From: Embiotoca jacksoni
Lineage: Eukaryota > Chordata > Actinopteri > Embiotocidae
NCBI GenBank assembly: GCA_022577435.1
Contig: JAKOON010000011.1
Span: forward strand, 6,851,501 to 6,915,500
Direction: 5' to 3'
Length of the DNA: 64,000 nucleotides
A program made the position numbers and the translations under genes. Positions 1 through 10,136 of this stretch are shown in pieces. Position 1 is the first letter of the stretch; each line of letters starts with the position of its first letter. Below the pieces are notes generated by a model. It did no database searches. It was not told where the DNA came from and saw only the letters and a program-made list of their open reading frames with translations.

Positions 1-890
1 CCTCTAAAGGTGTCCGACTTGCCACAAAGGCACGGACATTGAGATTACATTGCAACATGCCGTCCTTCTTTATCTTCCTCTGACGTCTCAATGCTGCTTG
101 TCATTGTCATCTCTCTGACAGATGACGACAACATAAACTGTATGGGTTTTCTTGTGCCGTGTTTAGAGCACCTGTTGTCCTGTTCTTTTTTGGGGCTTTA
201 GATTATCTGCCCAGAGGCCAGACATGGCACCAGTCCCCCACAGAAGCTGATTTATAATTCAATTTGCTCCTTCTGTTGAAATATGCATTCTTGGAAGGCA
301 CGCCTCCCATCACTGGCAGAATTTTAATTTGTTTTGAATGAGTAATTAAGTCTCATAATTACCTCAATATTGCCCTGTATTATGGAAATGTGATATACTG
401 TTACCCGTTTTCCATTTGTTTACAGCAAAATAAAACTTACAGGCTACAGGTACACTCAAAGTTTAATGATGGTCTGTTTTACTTCTGAATGTCAGCAGGA
501 GTGTTCATTACCTTCCACCTCACAGCTTTGTTGTGATCATAAAACATTTATGAAGTAAATACTGTAAATGCTCCCACAAGCAAACAAACTCCTAAATATT
601 ATTTGCTAGGATTAAAATTCCTGAAGATGTTTACCACAAATTTATTGTGAAAAATATATATGCAATCACAGATACTGTACCAAATTAAATTGATGTTAAA
701 TTTGGTTGCTTGTTGGAAACGATATTAACTTGCAAAACAGCTTGTATTGATGCTGAAAACAACATATTTAAGCCTTTAAGACATAAAACTAACTACACAC
801 AACCACATAGCCATTAAATGTTCTTTTAAATATCATATTAGAAACTAATACAAGTATGATATAATGTCTTCCTGTCTTTTTTGCTTTCCT
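1..890. other. Noncoding AT-rich sequence, possible conserved segment
   Basis: No coding frame, RNA gene or recognisable repeat is visible. The part at about 230-400 is unusual in holding several homeodomain-type cores (TAATTA/ATTA motifs, such as AGTAATTAAG and CATAATTACC) within a compact, low-repeat stretch. That look is common in vertebrate noncoding enhancers, but base composition alone can produce it. The remainder is AT-rich with short A and T runs. This description rests on inspection only. Confidence 0.3.
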
Positions 891-892
891 TA

Positions 893-2102
893 TGTGACCA
901 GGTGATAATACACAGAAGCCAGAATAAACTGGAACTTGAGACTGATGTAGACAGAGATGTGAGCTTTATTACATTACAAAAAATAAAACGTATCTCCAGT
1001 TGACTAGATAATCCAACTAAACACAGGGAATAATGAACGGGTTGAAATAACTGTTTCATACAAAAATCAAATCAACTATAAATTTACAACCAAAAAAATA
1101 AAGCATGTGGGTCCAAACTGGACTGTCAGGGAGGCTGGTGGAAAGTAAGATGTACAACAAATAAACACCACTGCAAATAAACTAATTGGAGCAAAACCAA
1201 ACTATTTAACAGCACTACAGCATGCTGAAACTTAAAGAAACTCAAACAAAACATGCATAAAGACTGCCACCATTTTGTTCTCCCTGGCAGCCCAACTACA
1301 GCCACACTGGAAGGAAATGAAACAGAAAAACAGCCCAAACAATTTTGTATTAAAACAAACTAAAACCTAACAAATGGTGGGAAAAGAATAGTGGCTGGCT
1401 TCTCTTAGAAGTATCTGGTAAAAGAACTAAGGAAACAAACAAATGAATATACAAAAGAAACTTTACAACCACATTTTACAAACTATATGCAGAGTGGAAA
1501 CAAAAGCAAATATCTTCCAGGCCTGAAACAAAGCCCTTCCCCTCAGTTGGAAACATGCAGCTGCCTGGAAAAAAAAGGTCAAGGGAATATGTTCAAACGA
1601 ACAATTGATTAACACATTTTTTATTTTGTCTTAAAAACTAAAAGACACAGTTCATCTTTATATTTGTTCACTACTAAAACCATGTTTTTCAACAAATCTT
1701 TTAAAACAAAGGGAGCCGACCAAAATCACCACCAAAAGAAAAGAGCCTCAGCTAGAGCTCAGGTGTGCAGGAAAGAGGCCCAGGTGAGCTTCCTGCCTCC
1801 TTTATAGCCTCTCTCCTCCCTTCCTGCCTGGGTCCTAGTGCTAGACTGGTATCTGCCCGTCCACACTTAATTCCTGCCATATTTTGCTTTGTGTTTCTTT
1901 CCTGCATTTCTCTTGTTTCTGCCTATCTCTATGTGAACGGAGGTGACAGTGAGCAAAACAGGATTTCTGATGTCGTCTTTTAACAAAACTACTAAGCTTT
2001 GCTTATTGTTCTTAAGCCGGGTCATTAATCTTGCAAACTGAAGTGATTTTGCTGCTGTTTGCATCCAATGTAGCTAAAGAAGTACTGCTCTGGGTGGTTA
2101 CA
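893..2102 (-). mobile_element. Possible LTR-like segment with promoter and poly-A signal on the minus strand
   Basis: Read on the minus strand, a TATAAAGG box (complement of 1799-1806) precedes about 830 bases that end near an AATAAA signal (complement of 965-970). A T- and TG-rich stretch follows the signal, as in the U5 part of an LTR. The outer edges could be TGTGACCA (893-900) and a GGTTACA end at 2096-2102, a weak inverted repeat of the TG...CA kind. No target-site duplication was found, and no internal retroelement coding is adjacent. It could equally be unique sequence with chance signals. Confidence is low. Confidence 0.22.
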
Positions 2103-3298
2103 GATCCTGCACAAAGATCACTTATTTGGCTGATCAGCATGCCCTCATTCTCACTACTGCAGCCTCCTCTCTCAGGCTTTTCTGGCTTCCACAGTGTTCA
2201 TGTTTGCAAGGGCCAAGGGATCTGGCTCCTTCAGAGATTGATAGTTAAAGCCTGTGAGTGGATAATTAGGGAAATGGTTACTGATAATTCAAGGTGCATG
2301 TTCCCATAAAGAACACTTGGACAGAAAAATGTTTCCCTTTTACCTGAGGTTAACACTGGCCCCTGAACATTTCGTTCTTTGGCGTTAAAATGAAGGTGAC
2401 CAAGGTGTTAAATATATATAATTGTATTTAATATCTCATGCAGTTGGAATTCATACACGTTCGCAGGCAAATTTGATCCTAATTCACCTGCAGAAAAATT
2501 AAGCGGTCAGGACTCTACCATTTTAAGACACCAGAAGGTTAATCTGTTTAAAAAAAAAAAAAAGAGTGAGAAACCTATAAAGATGCTTTCAGCTTGGCCA
2601 GGTGAACATAATTTGCTGTGTTTGTGGTTGGGAAGCCAGTGAAGGATCATAATACGACTTTAAAAAGAAGCATGTGGCAAGGACGAATGTCAGGGCTGCC
2701 AACTGTTGACTTCCACTTTATTCACAGCAGGAGGACCATCGTTGAATGAGGTTTATATAACTGCAACGCAGATGTAGTGAGCCTCACACTGCAGACAATG
2801 CTAACACCGCAGTCCTGCCATGCATGCTCAGTAGGCGCTCGACCACGAAGTCAATGTGATTGGCTGCTTCACAGTCAGATGACTTTTGGTGATTCTGGGT
2901 GAAAAGTGCTGCCTTAACCTTGCTCATCAATCATTACATTTGGTTGTACAGTAAGACACATCGTCACAATTGCTCAATTTCAAGATAAAAAAGGTACCCG
3001 GTTTAAAGTTGGTCAGCATGACTCTTTGGGTAAAATTGAAAAATCCCTGTTTATTTCTTGTATCAGCATTAAAAATAAGGACTTGATTTTGGGATGATTG
3101 GTAATAAAAGGAACATTGTCCAGTAGAATAGTACAACATGTTTTACAGCTAAAATGCATATTTGCAGAAACTAGTACTTCAGGCAGTTGTAAGCCTCCAC
3201 CGACCAGTCATGTTGCAGTTTACATCCATGTCTGTTCAGACTAATATTATATATTTAGTGAAGATTTTGAAGGAAATTTGGTAATACAGCTGATTCTG
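2103..3298. other. Noncoding stretch, no recognised element
   Basis: No convincing coding frame is present. A 13-base A run lies near 2550. The part at 2690-2900 is more GC-rich, with a CATGCATGC palindrome near 2820. It precedes the hAT fragment and could belong to the same old insertion, but no terminal inverted repeat or transposase motif was seen in it. Confidence 0.3.
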
Positions 3299-3301
3299 AT
3301 A

Positions 3302-3452
3302 GAACGCGAAGTTGTAGTTATTACAGCAGACAATGCTTCAAATATGGATGTTGCTGCAAAGACACTATAACATCTTCAACCTGACAGCACAGAGAATCTA
3401 TGCAATCAGCACAGTTTCAAGGTGGACACCTGAGGTTAGTGTCATTAATTCG
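3302..3452 (+). pseudogene. hAT-superfamily (ZBED-like) transposase fragment, broken
   Basis: A short relic of a hAT transposase catalytic core. Frame one, from 3302, reads EREVVVITADNASNMDVAAK. The DNASNMDVAAK part is the strongly conserved block following the second catalytic aspartate in hAT and ZBED-type transposases (TTDNASNM in many relatives). The match then jumps by a +1 shift into the frame used at 3333-3450, reading NLTAQRIYAISTVSRW, which corresponds to the usual HTLNLAAQ-K-Y block. The intervening residues with the expected Cys-His pair (GCFAHTLN in relatives) are mostly missing, so a small deletion accompanies the frameshift. No BED zinc finger, RNase H-like first aspartate or C-terminal dimerisation domain could be recognised nearby, and no 8-bp target duplication was located. 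It cannot encode an active enzyme. A host ZBED gene exon is less likely, because the frame is broken and no splice context is evident. Confidence 0.72.
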
Positions 3453-4322
3453 GGATTGGGATTTAAGGAAATGGGTGGTTATAAGCCGATGAAATGCTCC
3501 AACTTCATACCAAAGCACAGAGCACTCGGTGTAGTTTTCACACACTCATGACTCTTCTGGGACCCCGCTGATGAAAAGGGCAACTGTGAAGCGTCAACAG
3601 GACATCAAATATCAGCCCTGTCAAAACTGTCTAACACAACTGTCTGTCAAACAGGCCCATCTACTCCTCAGGGCATCTGTTTAATGAGCTTCTGTAAGGG
3701 AGGTGGTTGCAGTAGGCAGGCGGTAATGCAGAGTCACTATCACATTACAACCTTTAGGTGAATGTAAAACTTAACTGTGAAAATAAAACATGTGGTGGGG
3801 TGGTACCTGGGTCTGGTAATTATGTCACCATCACATGAATACATAATTAATAGATTGCTTACTTTGTCACTCAACAGTGAAGCTTAAGAATGAACAGCTG
3901 CTGAAAGCAGTTATTGATTTTGTATGCAATCACCTGTGCAATGAAATAAAACTAAATGGAAGCCCAGAGAAACGTGTGAGGCAAGGATTGTGTGTTAGCT
4001 TTGTAGACAGACGTGTTGTTTTGTAGTTTCCAGCTGTTGTGCCTCTCTTTCAAGCCCATTTAGTGGCAAACATGTCTTTACATTTCAAACAGTGCAAGAA
4101 CAATGCAAATTGTCTGCTGGCTTAATCAAACATTTATAAATGCTTTGAAAACTGGGTCAGACTGGCGCTGATAGAAAAACAAATAGCTTTGTATCACAGA
4201 GTGTTCACTGTGATTGGCTGGTGGCCTCAATTGATTCTCATTGGCTGATAGACGTCAGTTGAAAATTAAATATCGCTATAGGTTAAACTTTGCTCCCCAC
4301 ACAAATACACTAGTTTCCATTT
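3453..4322. other. Noncoding stretch, no recognised element
   Basis: No further transposase similarity could be followed beyond the hAT fragment. The region is AT-rich. Two inverted CCAAT-type boxes (GATTGGCTGG near 4213 and CATTGGCTGA near 4240) lie about 27 bases apart, but there is no TATA box or open frame downstream to give them meaning. Confidence 0.3.
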
Positions 4323-4354
4323 AATGCAAATGTAACTAAATGCAAATGTAACTT
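4323..4354. repeat. 16-bp unit, two tandem copies
   Basis: Two adjacent copies of AATGCAAATGTAACTW, differing only in the last base, followed by a decayed partial third copy. Each copy carries an octamer-like ATGCAAAT core, which POU-family factors can bind. That function is an inference from the motif alone. Confidence 0.7.
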
Positions 4355-4887
4355 AATGCAGAGTTACAGGGCTGTATGCTACAGGTTTGTAATTAACTTT
4401 TAAACTCTGTAAATGAAGTATTTGTTTACCTCACAGTTTTAGTGAATTGAAGACAGAAGGCAAGTTATATTTTATAACGTATGTGTAAAAATTAAACTGT
4501 GAAAATATAATATCCGGAAATGTTCTAGGTTTTAAACAGGGAGTGGGTTGTCAGGAAACATTAGGACAGACATGCGGGAAATTAAACACAAGTGGTAGAC
4601 TCTGGGTAAAACACACAAACAAGGATACCATTTCAATGTCAAACCAAAAGTTATTTCATACCGTTTCAAAGGAGATAATGAATTTAACATTTCCTAATCC
4701 GTATTTTAAACTTTCAAGTTGGCAACCTATAAAAAAAAAATGTACCTCTTTTATTATAAGAAGTTTGTGATGTCACAAAACTCACATTCATGTCATATGT
4801 ACACCCCCAGCAGGGCCACACTGATACAGTAGCTACAAAAACAAGGAAATCCTGTGCTTGGTTTTCATGAGCATCACTTAGAAAAGA
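4355..4887. other. Noncoding stretch before the duplicated block
   Basis: No element recognised. AT-rich, with a short A run at about 4732. The duplication described next starts at its right edge. Confidence 0.3.
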
Positions 4888-5070
4888 GTCGGCCAATCAG
4901 AAGACAGGGTCAATGATATCAATGAACCTTAAAGGCACAGACACAAAACAGCCTGTTGTTGGAAGACCTCCAGAGAGGAGCTTAAGTGAGATGTAAAACT
5001 ATATTGACAGGCTTTTTTTGGACCTAAAATCACAACAATATCTTCTGATGGATATCAACACTTCAAAAAA
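4888..5070 (+). repeat. Dispersed repeat family with GGGTCA...CAGACACAAAA core, member 1
   Basis: The left edge of module Y resembles two other places: 8370-8510 and 32565-32770. Shared landmarks in the same order are CCAATCAGAAGA, GGGTCA, TTAAAG, CAGACACAAAA, GCCTGTT, GATGTAAAAC and CAATATCTTCTT. The presence of an isolated third member at 32.6 kb shows that this part is an interspersed repeat in its own right and not only a product of the local duplication. The class is unknown. No terminal inverted repeat or coding was seen. Confidence 0.65.
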
Positions 5071-6030
5071 AGACAAGAAGCGTGCTCATTCAAGAAGCCA
5101 GGTTCCTGATTTCCATCGAATTTCTCAAGAGTCACAGTCATGCTCTGTTTCACAGGAAAAACCCTTTATTAGAATACAGATGCACCCACCCATGACTTTT
5201 TTAAGTGGATGCTCACAGACACATTTCTACATATTCATGTCACTTGCAGCCTCATATAAACCAGTACTGCTAACTCCATACTCTGTGCTACCTCTAAACC
5301 TCTTAAACCCCTCTGCGCAACTTTCAAATCCCACAATCCTTGCCAATCTATACTTGATGTTAAAATATAAACAGTCTGACGCCACTTCTGCTGATATTGG
5401 AAACGGAGGGAAAAACAGAAGCATAACTGAGAGGCACAGCTGGAGAGCAGCACCCACTGGGCTTACCTCCTGAGGAAGCCAGACAAGAACATAAGAATCT
5501 TATTTAAAAGTACACTGTATTAAAACAGATCTCCCTCTGTGCTGAGGGCTGGTGGCGGCCTCGAGAATAGACAGTCAAACGTTTGTATCAGAGAGCAGCA
5601 AGTACAGTCCGTTTTTACGTTTAAAAAAAACAACAGTGAAGACATGTAGGTGGTAAAATGTTAATGTGTCTGAATTTAATGTAATGTTCAGGAGCAGCAG
5701 TGTTAGTCAGTAATGAAGCAGCTCACATGTTTAGTAATGAATAATTCACTCGTGATGCAATGAAAAGTTTTGCTGGATGTGTAGGAGGTTGGAAGTCTTA
5801 CGCTTCATGTACACAGTGTCGTGTGTACACTGACCGGAAGAGTGACATCATTTCTCAACATTTCAACACAGTCTGTATTTCCATCTTTATGACCAGTGAA
5901 CAAACTCCTTCTACTGCGAAGGCCATGAGATCTTGAAGAACTTTTGGAGTGACCCTTGAGTTTTTCTTGTCAAACAGTCAAACAATACACCACTGCTTGG
6001 AACAAAGCTTGAACATTACAATGAATTACA
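4888..6030. repeat. Duplicated block, module Y, copy A
   Basis: This stretch is repeated at 8370-9730 in the same orientation. Over the best-preserved 290 bases (5221-5510 against 8710-8999) I counted 14 base differences and no indels. Similarity starts at the CCAATCAGAAGA / CAATCACAAGAG edge and fades after AAAGCTTGAACATTACA near 6025. All three long open frames over the core are kept in both copies, but most of the differences change the amino acid in two of those frames. This argues that the frames survive because the copies are young, not because they are coding. No protein family was recognised. The next modules, Z (7679) and X (7975), follow in the same order as in copy B. Confidence 0.85.
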
Positions 6031-6052
6031 TCAGACACATCCCTCCTGCTGC

Positions 6053-6112
6053 TGGCAGAGCCGGCAAGATGCATAAGCAAAGAAAGCATTTGCTTAGGGC
6101 CTCCAAGGGCGC
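6053..6112 (+). repeat. Short fragment of an abundant vertebrate repeat (CTTAGGGCC motif)
   Basis: The stretch GAGCCGGCAAGATGCATAAG followed by AAGCATTTGCTTAGGGCC resembles the edge of a DNA-transposon-type repeat that is frequent in fish. It is named here only by resemblance from memory and could not be checked. It ends at the TA microsatellite. Confidence 0.3.
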
Positions 6113-6118
6113 TTGAAA

Positions 6119-6210
6119 TATATGTGTGTATATATATATGTATATATACTGTATATATACTGTATATATATAGAACATATATATACATATATATAGAACA
6201 TATATATATA
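6119..6210. repeat. TA-rich microsatellite (left of MITE)
   Basis: Imperfect TA/TATG/TGTA repeats running up to the TA that flanks the element at 6211. TA runs also lie on its right side (6440-6526), so the insertion either landed in a TA tract or its TA target duplication expanded afterwards. Confidence 0.85.
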
Positions 6211-6439
6211 CAGCTCTGAAAAAATTAAGAGACCAGTCCAAATTTTTCCAGTTGACCAGTTGTCATTTCTGCAAATAAATGCTCTAAATGACATTTTTAT
6301 TTGAAATTTGGGAGAAATGCTGTCAGTAATTTATAGAATAAAACAAAAATGTTCATTTTACTCAAACACATACCAATAAATAGTAAAACCAGAGAAACTG
6401 ATAATTTTGAAGTGGTCTTTTAATTTTTTTCCAGAGCTG
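6211..6439. mobile_element. Tc1/mariner-type nonautonomous element (MITE), 229 bp
   Basis: Starts CAGCTCTGAAAAAATTAAGA and ends TTAATTTTTTTCCAGAGCTG, giving a terminal inverted repeat of about 25 bases with a few mismatches. A TA lies directly outside each end (6209-6210 and 6440-6441), the target duplication expected for Tc1/mariner elements. The interior is AT-rich with no transposase. An element with these termini is very abundant in teleosts, from memory. Movement would depend on a transposase supplied elsewhere. It lies between modules Y and Z of copy A and has no counterpart in copy B. Confidence 0.85.
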
Positions 6440-6526
6440 TATATATATATCTATATATCTAAATATATATATAGATATATAGATATATATCTATATATCT
6501 ATATATATAGATATATATATATATAT
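6440..6526. repeat. TA-rich microsatellite (right of MITE)
   Basis: TATA/TCTATATA/AGATATAT repeats with strong self-complementarity, ending at ATATATCCC. The ATCTATATAT and ATATATAGAT blocks alternate, so the tract could fold into cruciforms. Confidence 0.85.
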
Positions 6527-7451
6527 CCCTTTTTTGCAATTGATGATATCATATCAATTTGGTAATCACACTAAAATGCAATATGATGTTAACAGTCTGG
6601 CCAGCTAATACTAGCTTAATCAATTCCCACTGCCTATGTCAGAGTTGTTGGCACATTGATGCACACTGTACCAGACGTTGACTGCATTTCGATGCAAGCA
6701 TAGTGAAGGCCCCATATCTTCCTCGTGTCAAAGCATGTGTCAGTGTTTACAACTTAGAGGACAGGATGTAGCAGAAATATCCTTCTGGTCACAAAGAGGG
6801 AAACAAAAAGCACACAGAGTGAATAGCGGGAACAGAAGTCAGGTAAGCCTGAGTTGTGTCCTCTCCAGATTTGATAAGCTTGCAGAGCATCACTCTCTAG
6901 CTTGTCTGTCTCTATCCTTGCTGGGCACTTTATCTCTTGGTCTGTCTGTGTTGCTCGCTTGACGACCACTTTGGGAGCCGCGTTTTATTCTAACCACATC
7001 TTGTGTAAACATGCGCTCATGTGCGTGCATACAAAATTAAACTTGTGCTTTTCAGCAACAAGCTCTGAGGTGAACAGTTTATGGGTGTGATGGCTCTCCT
7101 CATAGGTGCACATCATCTTAATTCAAGACAATGATTATATGTTTTCTCAGTCAAAGTTCAGTTACAACCACGGACTAACACAAGATGGAAAGTAATGGAC
7201 TGACATTGACTCTTGATTGAATATTAGATTTTAAATGTTAATTAGCTGGGCATTCTGGGTAACAAAGATGCACATCTGTCAGTAAATAGTGATCATACAA
7301 TATTCACCCAATTAATGGTGTGAATTGTATTTAATATATGAAAATGTTTGAAATAAAATCTGCAGCAGTCAGTTTTAATGGCCATTTTCCATTGCACAAA
7401 TGGTTTAGATGGCTCATGGGTCAGGGAGGAGGGCCATTTTGCAGAACTTTG
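6527..7451. other. Noncoding stretch inside copy A of the duplication
   Basis: This sequence separates modules Y and Z in copy A and has no counterpart between 9735 and 9930 of copy B. Either it was inserted into A or lost from B. No transposase, terminal repeat or RNA gene was recognised. A pyrimidine-rich tract lies at about 6890-6955. Confidence 0.4.
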
Positions 7452-7455
7452 TTAA

Positions 7456-7674
7456 CCCTTGTGTTGTCCTCGGGTCAAAATGACCCGCAGCTGTGTTCAA
7501 CCAAGTTCTATTTTATTTCTATATTTTTATATTTTTTTGGGATCATTGGTCATCATTCTTTAAAGAAACCCTCACAGCCTCCTTGTCACCAATGATCCCC
7601 AAAAAATATGAAAATAAAATAGAACTTGGTTGAACACAGCTGCGGGTCATTTTGACCCAAGGACAACACAAGGG
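7456..7674. mobile_element. Palindromic piggyBac-type MITE, 219 bp, with TTAA target duplications
   Basis: Flanked on both sides by TTAA (7452-7455 and 7675-7678), the hallmark duplication of piggyBac transposition. It begins CCCTTGTGTTGTCCTCGGGT and ends with the complement of CCCTTGTGTTGTCCTTGGGT. The inverted similarity runs inwards for about 95 bases on each arm (to GATCATTGGT), so the whole element can fold into one long hairpin around a short centre at about 7552-7590. It has no transposase. The almost perfect arms and intact TTAA ends suggest a fairly recent insertion. It adjoins module Z of copy A. Confidence 0.9.
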
Positions 7675-7678
7675 TTAA

Positions 7679-7970
7679 GGGCTCCAGGGAGATGAGGACC
7701 AGCTCTGGCTGCTGGTGACATGCTGCTATGTGGCCAATGTTGTCGAGGATTTTCTCGACTTCCTGACAGATCAACAGAAGACTGTCAGATGTGAAGCAAA
7801 TGGACCACAGTGTGAACCCAGGCAGGGCGCTGAGGTCGTAACAGTAGCAGACTGACATCAGCTGCATTCACGTTTTTCAATCAGTGACTCAGTCAACAGC
7901 TGTTTGGCAACCATCTGACTGACTAATATCCAATCACATCCATGCAATGCTTCATATTGCCAGATGGACA
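7679..7970. repeat. Duplicated block, module Z, copy A
   Basis: Matches 9930-10135 plus 10481-10518, 11034-11055 and 13945-13974, which are the broken pieces of copy B. Landmarks are GCTGCTGG...CTGCTATG, AAGACTGTCAG, GCAGGGC/ACAGGGC-ACTGAGGTCG, AGCTGCATTCA, AGCTGTTTG, CTAATATCCAATCA and GGACAGC. Copy A is continuous here and so displays the pre-insertion sequence for three interruptions of copy B. No coding was recognised. Confidence 0.75.
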
Positions 7971-8369
7971 GCTAGCAAATGGGGCATAAAATGAAGGATT
8001 GTGGCAGCTCCATCAAACATATTTGGCACTGTTAACTAGTTGGGAAGTTGGCTAGACATCATGTCCTTGTCACTGCACTCACAGCTCCTATTGGTTGGTC
8101 ACAGTGCCTTTGTAGAGGGTGTCTGGATCTGTGGGTGATAGTATGACTGTCACTAATCAGATCTTAAATGGCCATACTTCAGTTCACATTTCAGCCCAGA
8201 ATTTATCCTTCAAGGGGATTCAAATTTTAAAATATGGTGTTACCAGTAAGACAATGAACTACCCAGTTGGCGTCTCAAATATATGCGTTTAATGGCTCAT
8301 CAGATACCAAAACACTGCACAGCTCTATAATGATGGAAACTATTTACCTTTCGTTACGATGATTGAGAC
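7971..8369. repeat. Duplicated block, module X, copy A
   Basis: Matches 13975-14385 in the same orientation. Shared landmarks are GCAAATGGGGCATAAAAT, TTGTGGCAGCTCCAT, CATGTCCTTGTCACTGCACT, ACAGTATGACT, ACCAAAACACTGCACAGCTC and ATGATGGAAACTATTT. It ends at ACGATGATTG, where module Y of copy B begins at once. That makes the A/B junction near 8365-8372 the tandem-duplication breakpoint. Confidence 0.78.
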
Positions 8370-9735
8370 AATCACAAGAGAGGGTCATTGACATCAAAGT
8401 GTCTTAAAGATACAGACACAAAACAGCATGTACTTGGAAGAGCTCTTTTTGCACTTAACACTACAACAATATCTTCTTATGGATATCCACACTTCAAAAA
8501 AACCCAGGCAGAGTGTATAATATGATACTTTTAACAAAAATGACCTACTTTCTTATGTGATATCTGAACCAGCAGCTCATTCAAGGAGCCAAGTTCCTGA
8601 TTTCCATCGAATTTCTGAAGAGCCACAGTCGTGCTCTGTTTCACAGGAAAAACCCTTCATTAGGATACAGATGCACCCACCCATGACTTTTTTAAGTGGA
8701 TGCTCACAGACACATTTCTACATATTCATGTCACTTGCAGCCTCATATAAACCAGCACTGCTAACTCCATACTCTGCGCTACCTCTAAACCTCTTAAACC
8801 CCTCTGCACAACTTTCAAATCCCACAACCCTTGCCAATCTATACTTGATGTTAAAATGTAAACAGTCTGCCGCCACCTCTGCTGATATTGGAAACAAACG
8901 GAAAAACAGAAGCATAACCGAGAGGCACAGCTGGAGAGCAGCACCAACTGGGCTCACCTCCCGAGGAAGCCGGAAAACAACACAAGAATCTTATTTAATA
9001 GCACGTTGTAAAGCAGATCTCCATTTTGCTGAGGGCTGGTGGCAGCCTTGAGATTACACAGTCAAAAGTTTATACCGGAGAGCAGCAAGTACAGTCCATT
9101 TTTTCAAATGATAAAAATGCAGTGAAGACATGTAGGTGGTAAAATCGTATTATGTTATTGTGTCTCCGACTGGAATTTAATGTTCAGGAGCAGCAGTGTT
9201 AGTAATGAAGGTACTGAAATACATCACATGTTTAGTAATGAATAATTCACTCGAGATGCAATGTAAAGTTTTGTTGGATGTGTAGGAGTTTGGAAGTCTT
9301 ACACTTCATGTACACAGGTTCTGACTGCATTATGTTCTCTGGCAATTTAAAGTTTAAAAAACGATGCTGTAATGCAGTGTATTTCACACTCAAAAGATGC
9401 AAGCTGTTCCAGAAAAAGAATAAACCAGCTGCATTGAAGTGGGGAAACCGTCATTTGGATGGCAACAAATTCTCTCCTACTGCACTGACTGAACAGAAAC
9501 ACAACACAGTTGGATGCTGTGTATATTGACTTAAATAAGTAGTATCATTTATCATAATTTCACCAGTCTTCCTTCATCTTCATGCCCAGTTAATGAACTA
9601 CTTATACTGTCGAAGGCCATGAGATGTTGAAGAAATGTGAGTCAGGCCCTTGAGTGTTTCTTGTCAAGCAGTCTATACAGCAATGCTTGAAACACATGAG
9701 ATAAAGCTTGAAGGATTACAGTAAAGTCCCACAGG
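8370..9735. repeat. Duplicated block, module Y, copy B
   Basis: Counterpart of 4888-6030. It is longer than copy A because of small indels and a stretch at about 9300-9540 that A lacks in matching form. The core (8557-9010) is nearly identical to copy A. Open frames in both strands persist, but the replacements between copies are mostly amino-acid changing in two frames, so I do not call a gene. The first 140 bases form member 2 of the dispersed family seen also at 4888 and 32565. Confidence 0.85.
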
Positions 9736-9929
9736 AAGTCAAGCAAATCCACACTGATCTTTTAAAAAAAAACAGCACACCACAGACTCATTTCAGATGT
9801 ATTCAGGAGCATTAATTATTTATCAATAGAGTATGTAGCTGTTGCCCATATTCTTGCACCTTGCACCAGTCTATTTTCTCCTGAATAATGTGTGTAATAT
9901 AGCTTTTTTGGGACTGTGAACTTCTAAAC
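9736..9929. other. Spacer between modules Y and Z in copy B
   Basis: No match to the 1.6-kb spacer of copy A (6031-7678). Contains a short A run at about 9763 and nothing else recognisable. Confidence 0.4.
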
Positions 9930-10136
9930 ACATCCGGTAGTCATTGATAGCCTGCTGCTGGTTACCTGCTGCTATGCAGTCAGAGGGGTTTCTTGGCTTT
10001 CTGGCAAATCAAAATCAAAAGACTGTCAGTTGTAAAGCAACTGGAACATAGTGTTATTTCAGACAGGGCACTGAGGTCGCACTTGAAGTAGCTAATGGCC
10101 ATAAGCTGCATTCAAGTTTTCCAAATTACTGACTTA
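9930..10136. repeat. Duplicated block, module Z, copy B (first piece)
   Basis: Counterpart of 7690-7890. It is interrupted at TTA (10134-10136) by the element at 10137 and resumes at 10481 with GTCACCAGCTGTTTG, matching GTCAACAGCTGTTTG in copy A. Confidence 0.7.

Noticed and set aside
8718..8957. Minus-strand frame with a hydrophobic start resembling a signal peptide, also kept at 5227-5457
   Set aside because: The two copies differ mainly by amino-acid changes, no domain or cysteine pattern of a known secreted family is present, and the block lies in duplicated repeat sequence.
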